Shown here piece after piece: positions 54,950 through 64,000 of a stretch of DNA of 64,000 nt (the stretch's first letter is position 1; the number at the start of each line of letters is the position of its first letter). Both the position numbers and the translations under genes were made by a program. The DNA comes from Streptomyces humicola. GTDB lineage: Bacteria; Actinomycetota; Actinomycetes; Streptomycetales; Streptomycetaceae. The stretch covers positions 62,001 to 126,000 of the forward strand of contig NZ_JANFNG010000015.1 of assembly GCF_024436035.1 (NCBI RefSeq), in the 5' to 3' direction. The notes below the pieces were generated by a model. That model saw only the letters and a program-made list of their open reading frames with translations. It did not search any database and was not told the DNA's origin.

Positions 54950-55474
54950 ATGCGGGTACTCGGCGTGGACCCGGGGCTGACCCGGTGCGGTCTCGGGGTG
55001 GTCGACGGCGCCCCTGGACGGCCGCTGCGGATGGCGGCCGTGGGCGTGGTGCGCACTGCCGCGGACGACGGGGTCGGCGCGCGCCTCGTCGCCATCGAAC
55101 GCGGCATAGAGGCATGGCTGGATGAGCACCGCCCCGAAGCGGTAGCGGTGGAAAGGGTGTTCAGCCAGCACAATGTGCGTACGGTGATGGGCACCGCGCA
55201 GGCGAGCGCGGTCGCCATCCTGTGCGCCTCGCGCCGCGGCCTGCCCGTACACCTGCACACCCCCAGCGAGGTGAAGGCCGCCGTCACCGGCAGCGGCCGC
55301 GCCGACAAGGCACAGGTCGGCGCCATGGTGACGCGGCTGCTCCGGCTCGATGCACCGCCGAAGCCCGCCGACGCCGCCGACGCCCTCGCGCTCGCCATCT
55401 GCCACATCTGGCGCGGCACCGCCACCGGCCGCCTCCAGCAGGCGGTCGCCGCACACGCCCACCCCAGGGGCTGA
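54950..55474 (+). CDS. ruvC: Holliday-junction endonuclease RuvC
   Basis: A 174-residue RNase H-fold resolvase that nicks Holliday junctions symmetrically. Catalytic acidic residues are in [12 protein letters not shown] (Asp), [10 protein letters not shown] (Glu) and [14 protein letters not shown] (two Asp). First gene of ruvCAB. Start at ATG 54950 after GAGAGGGGGTGGAG; a GTG three codons earlier is possible. Confidence 0.96.
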   Translation: MRVLGVDPGLTRCGLGVVDGAPGRPLRMAAVGVVRTAADDGVGARLVAIERGIEAWLDEHRPEAVAVERVFSQHNVRTVMGTAQASAVAILCASRRGLPVHLHTPSEVKAAVTGSGRADKAQVGAMVTRLLRLDAPPKPADAADALALAICHIWRGTATGRLQQAVAAHAHPRG

Positions 55475-55498
55475 GGAAAGGACCGAGGAGAGCAGCGC

Positions 55499-56131
55499 AT
55501 GATCGCGTTCGTCAGCGGGCCCGTCGCCGCACTCGCACCCGACACCGCCGTGATCGAGGTGGGCGGAGTAGGCATGGCCGTCCAGTGCACCCCCGGCACC
55601 CTCGCCCGCCTGCGCGTGGGCGAGCGCGCGCGCCTGGCCACCTCCCTCGTCGTCCGTGAGGACTCCCTCACCCTCTACGGCTTCGGCGACGACGACGAAC
55701 GCCAGGTCTTCGAGCTCCTGCAGACGGCAAGCGGCGTCGGTCCCCGGCTTGCGCAGGCCATGCTCGCCGTCCACTCGCCGGACGCGCTGCGGCTGGCGGT
55801 CGCGCGCGACGACGAGAAGGCGCTGACCGCCGTCCCCGGCATCGGCAAGAAGGGCGCCCAGCGCCTCCTGCTCGAACTGAAGGACCGGCTCGGCGCCCCG
55901 GCCGGAGCGCCCGCACCGGTCGGATCCCCGGCGGCCGCCGTCACCGTCCCCGCCCAGTGGAGCGACCAATTGCACTCGGCGCTCGTCGGTCTCGGTTACG
56001 CACCGCGCGAGGCGGAGGAGGCGGTCGCAGCCGTCACGCCCGAAGCGGATGCCTCCGCCGCCGACGGCGCGTCCCCGAACGTGTCGGCCCTGCTGCGCTC
56101 CGCCCTGCGCACCCTGAACCGGACCCGCTGA
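55499..56131 (+). CDS. ruvA: Holliday-junction branch-migration protein RuvA
   Basis: A 210-residue junction-binding protein. The N-terminal OB fold begins [12 protein letters not shown], the helix-hairpin-helix repeats include [17 protein letters not shown] and [18 protein letters not shown], and a flexible linker leads to the RuvB-binding C-terminal domain. It holds the junction in a square-planar form for RuvB. Located 24 bp after ruvC. Confidence 0.96.
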   Translation: MIAFVSGPVAALAPDTAVIEVGGVGMAVQCTPGTLARLRVGERARLATSLVVREDSLTLYGFGDDDERQVFELLQTASGVGPRLAQAMLAVHSPDALRLAVARDDEKALTAVPGIGKKGAQRLLLELKDRLGAPAGAPAPVGSPAAAVTVPAQWSDQLHSALVGLGYAPREAEEAVAAVTPEADASAADGASPNVSALLRSALRTLNRTR

Positions 56132-56175
56132 CGCCGCCCCGCACCCGCACCACCCCACCTGAGGAACGGAACCGC

Positions 56176-57243
56176 ATGACCTGGGACGAGACCGGCGAAG
56201 CCGTCACCGACCGGCTGGTGGCCGCATCCGCGGACGGCGAGGACCGCGCCGTCGAGGCGGCGCTGCGCCCCAAGGATCTCGGTGAGTTCATCGGCCAGGA
56301 ACGCGTCAGGGAACAGCTCGACCTCGTGCTGCGCGCGGCCCGCGCCCGCGGCGGCACCGCCGACCACGTGCTGCTCTCCGGCGCTCCCGGCCTCGGCAAG
56401 ACCACCCTGTCGATGATCATCGCTGCCGAGATGGGTGCCCCCATCCGCATCACCTCGGGCCCGGCCATCCAGCACGCGGGAGACCTCGCCGCGATCCTGT
56501 CCTCCCTCACCGAAGGGGAGGTGCTCTTCCTCGACGAGATCCACCGCATGTCGCGGCCGGCCGAGGAGATGCTCTACATGGCGATGGAGGACTTCCGCGT
56601 CGATGTCATCGTAGGCAAGGGCCCGGGCGCCACCGCCATCCCGCTCGAACTGCCTCCCTTCACCCTCGTCGGTGCCACCACACGAGCCGGCCTGCTGCCG
56701 CCGCCGCTGCGCGACCGCTTCGGCTTCACCGGTCACATGGAGTTCTACGCCCCCGCCGAGCTGGAGCGCGTCATCCACCGCTCCGCAGGACTGCTGGATG
56801 TCGACATAGAACCGGACGGCGCCGCCGAGATCGCCGGCCGCTCCCGCGGCACCCCGCGCATCGCCAACCGGCTGCTGCGGCGAGTGCGCGACTACGCCCA
56901 GGTCAAGGCCGACGGCTTGATCACCAAGGAGATCGCGGCTCGCGCCCTCGACGTCTACGAGGTCGACCTGCGCGGCCTGGACCGGCTCGACCGCGCCGTG
57001 CTCGACGCGCTGCTGCGGCTCTTCGGCGGCGGCCCGGTCGGCCTGTCCACGCTCGCCGTCGCCGTCGGTGAGGAGCGCGAAACGGTGGAGGAGGTGGCCG
57101 AGCCGTTCCTGGTGCGCGAGGGACTGCTGGCGCGCACGCCGCGTGGCCGTGTCGCCACGCTCGCGGCATGGGCGCACCTCGGCCTCGTCCCCCCGCGGCA
57201 CAACGACGCGGGCGGCTCGCAGCAAGGCCTCTTCGGGCCCTGA
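56176..57243 (+). CDS. ruvB: Holliday-junction helicase RuvB
   Basis: A 355-residue AAA+ motor. Walker A is [10 protein letters not shown], Walker [13 protein letters not shown], and sensor 1 VGATTRAG; the arginine finger region is LRDRFGF, and the C-terminal winged helix binds DNA. It drives branch migration with RuvA. ATG 56176 follows GAGGAACGG, and the gene ends the ruvCAB unit. Confidence 0.97.
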   Translation: MTWDETGEAVTDRLVAASADGEDRAVEAALRPKDLGEFIGQERVREQLDLVLRAARARGGTADHVLLSGAPGLGKTTLSMIIAAEMGAPIRITSGPAIQHAGDLAAILSSLTEGEVLFLDEIHRMSRPAEEMLYMAMEDFRVDVIVGKGPGATAIPLELPPFTLVGATTRAGLLPPPLRDRFGFTGHMEFYAPAELERVIHRSAGLLDVDIEPDGAAEIAGRSRGTPRIANRLLRRVRDYAQVKADGLITKEIAARALDVYEVDLRGLDRLDRAVLDALLRLFGGGPVGLSTLAVAVGEERETVEEVAEPFLVREGLLARTPRGRVATLAAWAHLGLVPPRHNDAGGSQQGLFGP

Positions 57244-57333
57244 CGGTATCCCGGCCCGCGGCGGGCTCACGCCCGGTCGGCGCGGGGATTCGCCGCTTCC
57301 GGAACGCAGGTGTAATGCTGGACGTTGTTTCCG

Positions 57334-57363
57334 TTGTTGTCGGGGTGCGGGTTCGCCTAGACT
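57334..57363 (+). promoter_or_regulatory. Promoter of yajC-secD-secF
   Basis: TTGTTG (57334-57339) and TAGACT (57358-57363) are 18 bp apart, about 88 bp before the yajC start, in the 207-bp gap after ruvB. Confidence 0.5.
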
Positions 57364-57450
57364 CCGCCGATGCCCACCCCTCCCGGGCGGCATCCCCCAT
57401 CCAAACCTAGGCCGCATGCACGTGGCCCCACGAAGGAATCTCCTCAGGCC

Positions 57451-57900
57451 GTGAACATCGCCACGCTCCTCCCTTTCATCCTCATCATCGGCGTCATGCT
57501 CCTCATGACGCGCTCGGCGAAGAACAAGCAGCGCCAGGCCCAGTCGATGCGCGACCAGATGCAGCCCGGCTCGGGCGTGCGGACGATCGGCGGCATTATC
57601 GCCCTCGTCAAGGAGGTCCGTGACACGACGGTCCTGCTGGAAGTCGCTCCCGGCGTGCACTCGATCTACGTCAAGAACGCCATCGCCGCCGTCCTGCCCG
57701 AGGAGGAGTACGACCGCCTCGTCAACAACGACGTCCCGCTGACGTTCGACGACGCGCCGGCCGAGGAGCCCGCCGACGAGCCGGCCGAGGCCGCCGCCGG
57801 CGAGAACGACGAGCACGCCGTCGCCGACGTCGAGGACGCGGCCGAGAACACCGCGGAGACCGCAGAGCCCGCGAAGAACCGCGCGGACGGCGACAAGTAA
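57451..57900 (+). CDS. yajC: Preprotein translocase accessory subunit YajC
   Basis: A 149-residue protein. One N-terminal transmembrane helix (IATLLPFILIIGVMLLMTR) is followed by the YajC domain (RDQMQPGSGVRTIGGIIALV) and a long acidic tail rich in Glu and Ala, longer than in E. coli. It associates with SecDF-SecYEG. GTG start after AAGGA. First gene of yajC-secD-secF. Confidence 0.93.
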   Translation: MNIATLLPFILIIGVMLLMTRSAKNKQRQAQSMRDQMQPGSGVRTIGGIIALVKEVRDTTVLLEVAPGVHSIYVKNAIAAVLPEEEYDRLVNNDVPLTFDDAPAEEPADEPAEAAAGENDEHAVADVEDAAENTAETAEPAKNRADGDK

Positions 57901-58023
57901 CACCAGGCTCCGGGGCTAGGCTCTGGAGTTGCCGTCCGGTACGTCGGCACGTCCTCACAACATTCGTGGCCGTCCCGCGGACAATGACATCCGCGGGGCG
58001 GTTGGACAGGGAGAAACGAGAAG

Positions 58024-59766
58024 GTGGCAGCACCCAAGAAGGGGCGCCGGTCTCCGGGGGCCCATGGGCATCCCGGCCGCGCGCTGGCGGTGATCCTGGT
58101 GGCACTGGCCGCGCTCGTGGGAGGGATGTTCCTCTCCGGCAACACCAAACCGAGGCTCGGCATCGACCTCGCAGGCGGCACCGAGATCACGCTGACGGCG
58201 AAGAGCACGCCGGGCCAGCAGAACGCGGTCAACCCGACCAACATGGACACCGCCAAGAACATCATTCAGCAGCGTGTCAACGGTGTGGGTGTCTCCGAGG
58301 CCACGGCACAGGTCCAGGGGAGCAACAACATCATTGTTGACATCCCCAAGGGCACCAACACCGAGCAGGCCGTCAAGCTGGTCGGCACCACCGCGCAGCT
58401 GTATTTCCGGCCGGTGCTCACCGAGGCCGCCGGCACGCCGGCCTCCGCGCCCAGCCCCTCGTCATCGCCCTCGCCGAGCAGCTCCCCCTCGGCCTCGTCC
58501 GGCGCCAAGGCCCACTCCGGCAGCTCCGCCAAGCCCTCGGCGAGCCCCTCGCCGAGCTCCACCACCCAGGGCCGAGCCGTCACCGGCGCCCTGAAGAGCA
58601 GCGCGTCGAGCTCCCCGTCACCCTCGCCCTCCCCGTCGGCGGGCTCGAGCGGCCTGGACCTGTCCATCCCCGCCAATCTGCAGAGCCAGTTCAACGCACT
58701 GGACTGCTCCAACGCCGCGCAGCGGGCCAACGCAGGCGAGGGCGCCAGGCCCGGTGACAAGACCATCGGCTGCAGCCAGGACGGCAAGACCAAGTACGTG
58801 CTCGGCGCGGCCGCCGTCGCCGGCAAGGACGTCTCCAAGGCACAGGCCGTCTACGACACGCAGACCGGCGCAGGCTGGATCGTCACCCTCAACTTCGACG
58901 GAACCGGTTCCAAGCAGTTCACGGACGTCACCGGCGAGCTCGCCAAGCAGCAGTCGCCGAACAACCAGTTCGCGATCGTCCTGGACAACCAGGTCGTCTC
59001 CTCGCCGGAGGTCTCCTCGGCGATCACCGGCGGCAGCGCCCAGATCTCCGGCAACTTCACGCAGCAGTCCGCCGAGGACCTCGCCAACGTGCTCTCCTAC
59101 GGAGCGCTGCCGCTCACCTTCAACACCTCCGACGTCACCACCGTCACCCCGCAGCTCGGCGGCCAGCAGCTGCAGGGCGGCCTGGTCGCCGGCGCCGTCG
59201 GCCTGGTCATCGTCGTGCTCTACCTGCTCGCCTACTACCGGGGCCTGAGTTTCGTCGCCGTGGTCAGCCTGATGGTCTCCGCCGCGCTGACGTACAGCAT
59301 CATGAGCGTGCTCGGCCCGGCGATCGGGTTCGCGCTGGACCTGCCGGCGGTCTCGGGTGCGATCGTGGCGATCGGTATCACCGCCGACTCCTTCATCGTC
59401 TACTTCGAACGCATCAGGGACGAGCTACGCCACGGACGCAGCCTCGCCCCCGCCGTCGCACGGGCCTGGCCGCGCGCCCGGCGCACCGTCCTGGTGTCCG
59501 ACTTCGTCTCCTTCCTCGCCGCGGCCGTGCTGTTCTTCTTCTCCGTCGGCAAGGTGCAGGGCTTCGCGTTCACCCTGGGCCTGACCACCCTGCTCGATGT
59601 GGTGGTGGTCTTCTTGTTCACCAAGCCGCTGATGACGATCCTGGCGCAGAGGAAGTTCTACGCCAGCGGCCATCCGTGGTCCGGTCTCGACCCGAAGAGC
59701 CTGGGCGTCCAGGCCCCGCTGCGCCGCGTCCGCCGCTCGGCCCGCCCCGAAGTCAAGGAGGCCTGA
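58024..59766 (+). CDS. secD: Protein translocase subunit SecD
   Basis: A 580-residue RND-type membrane protein that uses proton flow to pull exported proteins across the membrane. One N-terminal helix precedes a large external domain, and five helices follow near the end (GLVAGAVGLVIVVLYLLAYY, with IAIGITADSFIVYFERIRDE). The external domain carries an insertion of about 75 residues of almost pure Ser/Pro/Ala (about 140-220), unlike compact SecD. GTG start. It overlaps secF by one base. Confidence 0.95.
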   Translation: MAAPKKGRRSPGAHGHPGRALAVILVALAALVGGMFLSGNTKPRLGIDLAGGTEITLTAKSTPGQQNAVNPTNMDTAKNIIQQRVNGVGVSEATAQVQGSNNIIVDIPKGTNTEQAVKLVGTTAQLYFRPVLTEAAGTPASAPSPSSSPSPSSSPSASSGAKAHSGSSAKPSASPSPSSTTQGRAVTGALKSSASSSPSPSPSPSAGSSGLDLSIPANLQSQFNALDCSNAAQRANAGEGARPGDKTIGCSQDGKTKYVLGAAAVAGKDVSKAQAVYDTQTGAGWIVTLNFDGTGSKQFTDVTGELAKQQSPNNQFAIVLDNQVVSSPEVSSAITGGSAQISGNFTQQSAEDLANVLSYGALPLTFNTSDVTTVTPQLGGQQLQGGLVAGAVGLVIVVLYLLAYYRGLSFVAVVSLMVSAALTYSIMSVLGPAIGFALDLPAVSGAIVAIGITADSFIVYFERIRDELRHGRSLAPAVARAWPRARRTVLVSDFVSFLAAAVLFFFSVGKVQGFAFTLGLTTLLDVVVVFLFTKPLMTILAQRKFYASGHPWSGLDPKSLGVQAPLRRVRRSARPEVKEA

Positions 59767-60914
59767 TGTCCCGGCTCGGTAATCTCAGCCACCGACTGCA
59801 CCGGGGCGAGATCTCGGTCGACTTCGTCGGCAAGCGGAAGTACTGGTACGGGTTCTCGATCCTGGTCACCATCGTCGCCATCGTCGGCCTCGCGGTGAAC
59901 GGCCTGAACAAGTCCATCGACTTCTCCGGCGGCGCGGTCTTCACCACGCCCAGCACCTCGATCTCGGTCTCCGACGCCCAGTCCAAGACGGAGTCGGTCG
60001 CCGGAACCGGTCACGACGTCGTCGTGCAGAAGCTGGGCACCGGCGGCCTGCGGATCCAGATCAGCGGGCTGGACGAGTCGACCGCCGCCCCGATCCAGCA
60101 GAAGCTCGCCACCGATCTGGGGATGCCGACCAACTCCATCAACCCCCAGGTCGTCGGACCGACGTGGGGTGCGGAGATCACCCAGAAGGCCGAGTACGGT
60201 CTCGGCGTCTTCATGGTGCTGGTGGTGGTCTACCTCGCCATCGCCTTCGAGTGGCGGATGGCACTGGCGGCGCTTGTCGCCCTGATCCACGACATCACCA
60301 TCACCGTCGGTGTCTACGCGATCGTCGGCTTCGAGGTCTCGCCCGGCACCGTGATGGGCCTGCTCACCATCCTCGGCTACTCCCTCTACGACACCGTCGT
60401 CGTCTTCGACGGTCTGAAGGAGACGACCAAGGGCATCACTGCGCAGAGCCGCTACACCTACAGCGAGCTCGCCAACCGCAGCCTGAACCAGACGCTGGTG
60501 CGTTCGATCAACACCTCGGTGGTTGCGCTGCTGCCGGTCTCGGCGCTGTTGTTCATCGGCGGCGGGATGCTCGGCGCAGGCATGCTCAACGACATCGCGC
60601 TCGCGCTCTTCGTGGGCCTGACCGCCGGGGCGTACTCCTCGATCTTCATCGCCACCCCGATCGTGGCCGGGTTCAAGGAGCGCACCCCGGAGATGGCCGC
60701 GCTGCGCAAGCGGGTGCTGGCCAAGCGCGCGGCTGCCGCCAGAGGCGAACAGGAATCGCAGGATGCGGAGGCGGAGGCCTCGGAGAGCGCCCTGGAGGAG
60801 GCCGACGGCGAGCCGGTCGACGCCGCCGCCGCGACGGCCGGGGTCGGCGGCCAGCGACGGCAGCCCGCCTCCCGCAACCGCGGCCGCGGCCGCCCGTCCG
60901 GCAAGCGCCGCTGA
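59766..60914 (+). CDS. secF: Protein translocase subunit SecF
   Basis: A 382-residue partner of SecD with six transmembrane helices and one smaller external domain. Markers: IDFSGGAVF near the start, and GLLTILGYSLYDTVVVFDGL plus RSINTSVVALLPVSALL in the core. The C-terminal ~70 residues are charged and low complexity. ATG shares one base with the secD stop (TGATG), ensuring equal synthesis. Confidence 0.95.
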   Translation: MSRLGNLSHRLHRGEISVDFVGKRKYWYGFSILVTIVAIVGLAVNGLNKSIDFSGGAVFTTPSTSISVSDAQSKTESVAGTGHDVVVQKLGTGGLRIQISGLDESTAAPIQQKLATDLGMPTNSINPQVVGPTWGAEITQKAEYGLGVFMVLVVVYLAIAFEWRMALAALVALIHDITITVGVYAIVGFEVSPGTVMGLLTILGYSLYDTVVVFDGLKETTKGITAQSRYTYSELANRSLNQTLVRSINTSVVALLPVSALLFIGGGMLGAGMLNDIALALFVGLTAGAYSSIFIATPIVAGFKERTPEMAALRKRVLAKRAAAARGEQESQDAEAEASESALEEADGEPVDAAAATAGVGGQRRQPASRNRGRGRPSGKRR

Positions 60915-60933
60915 GCGGGACGGGGGGAAGGCC

Positions 60934-61494
60934 ATGACGGCGACGGACATCGCCCATCCCGAGCTGCGCAGCCTGCTGCTCAGCCGGATCCGGGACGTTC
61001 CCGACTACCCGCAGCCGGGTGTGGTGTTCAAGGACATCACCCCGCTGCTCGCGGACGCGGCCGCGTTCGGCGCGCTCACCGAGGCGCTCGCCGCGGTGTG
61101 CGTGCGCCACGGCGCCGACAAGGTCGTCGGGCTCGAAGCGCGCGGCTTCATCCTCGCCGCACCGGCCGCGGCGCGGGCCGGGATCGGCTTCGTCCCGGTC
61201 CGCAAGGCGGGCAAGCTGCCCGGTACGACCCTCACCCAGGTGTACGAGCTGGAATACGGCAGCGCCGAGATCGAGGTGCACCAGGACGCCTTCGCCCCCG
61301 GCGACCGCGTGCTCGTCATCGACGACGTGCTCGCCACCGGGGGCACCGCCGAGGCATCGCTGCAGCTGATCAGGCGCGCCGGAGCCGAGGTCGCGGGCGT
61401 CGTGGTGTTGCTGGAGCTCGGTTTCCTGGGCGGCAGGAGCCGGATCGCGCCCGCCCTCGCCCAGGCGCCGCTGGAGGCCCTCGTCGCCCTGTGA
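60934..61494 (+). CDS. apt: Adenine phosphoribosyltransferase
   Basis: A 186-residue purine-salvage enzyme that converts adenine and PRPP to AMP. The PRPP-binding motif is VLVIDDVLATGGTAEA, and the GLEARGFILAAPAA and PQPGVVFKDITPLL segments are typical. It is 19 bp after secF and upstream of relA, a conserved actinobacterial order linking purine salvage and ppGpp metabolism. ATG 60934 with GGGGGGAAGG. Confidence 0.95.
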   Translation: MTATDIAHPELRSLLLSRIRDVPDYPQPGVVFKDITPLLADAAAFGALTEALAAVCVRHGADKVVGLEARGFILAAPAAARAGIGFVPVRKAGKLPGTTLTQVYELEYGSAEIEVHQDAFAPGDRVLVIDDVLATGGTAEASLQLIRRAGAEVAGVVVLLELGFLGGRSRIAPALAQAPLEALVAL

Positions 61495-61601
61495 CGCCGC
61501 CGGGCCGCCCTGGAGGGCGCGGCACGCGGCAAGCCCCGGCAGATCGATACCATGGGGGTTCCGGCACGTACAGCGCCGGGACCCCCGCTTGAGGAGTGCC
61601 C

Positions 61602-64000
<2,399 letters not shown>

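Overview
The window is very GC-rich DNA with strong third-position GC bias, many GTG and TTG starts and frequent 1-8 bp start/stop overlaps. Gene content points to a Streptomyces or close relative (Streptomycetaceae). The sporulation protein SsgB, a mannosylated-inositol lipid operon (PI-phosphate synthase, acyltransferase, mannosyltransferase), a BluB-CobT fusion and the ruv/sec/apt/relA block are all typical. From memory, the order matches the S. coelicolor stretch from argB down to relA, run here from arg to relA. The genus cannot be fixed from the sequence alone.

Layout: 1-5.2 kb, arginine biosynthesis (argB-D-R, argG-H). 5.2-11.5 kb, a TetR/MFS efflux pair, an acyltransferase, a sigma-like protein, a GNAT, two small membrane proteins and a HAD phosphatase. 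11.6-14.5 kb, a methionine ABC importer (metNIQ) preceded by a Met/Cys-rich short ORF that could be an attenuation leader. 14.5-22.6 kb, a methyltransferase and a GNAT, then corrinoid/siroheme genes: cobL, a 1097-residue BluB-CobT fusion and cysG. 22.6-28.3 kb, an rRNA methyltransferase, a two-gene acyl-CoA dehydrogenase operon with a palindromic operator, a Ser/Thr kinase and two small proteins.

28.5-31.9 kb is the most unusual region. Two perfect 74-bp copies of a tRNA-Val(GAC) gene bracket about 3.2 kb of visibly less GC-rich DNA. It holds a STAS protein without the phosphorylatable serine, a small His-rich secreted protein and a tyrosine integrase next to the right-hand copy. Short direct repeats (GTGGCTCCC) lie just inside both ends, as arm-type integrase sites would. 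A diverged repeat of about 75 bp lies at similar distance upstream of both cargo genes. I read this as a minimal tRNA-integrated element without visible transfer, replication or excisionase genes.

31.9-41.6 kb: a tRNA-Gly-Cys-Val operon, pabB-pabC-like folate genes, a double GNAT, a DsbA-like protein, membrane proteins (one of 37 residues), a CGNR regulator, ssgB, two tRNA-Val(CAC) genes either side of an SRPBCC gene, an exonuclease and a DUF4365 nuclease-like gene coupled to an unknown gene. 41.7-52.1 kb: thrS, a HIT protein, a large membrane protein, an EF-G-like GTPase and the inositol-mannoside lipid operon. 52.3-64 kb: pdxS-pdxT, yebC, ruvCAB, yajC-secD-secF, apt and relA, which runs off the window.
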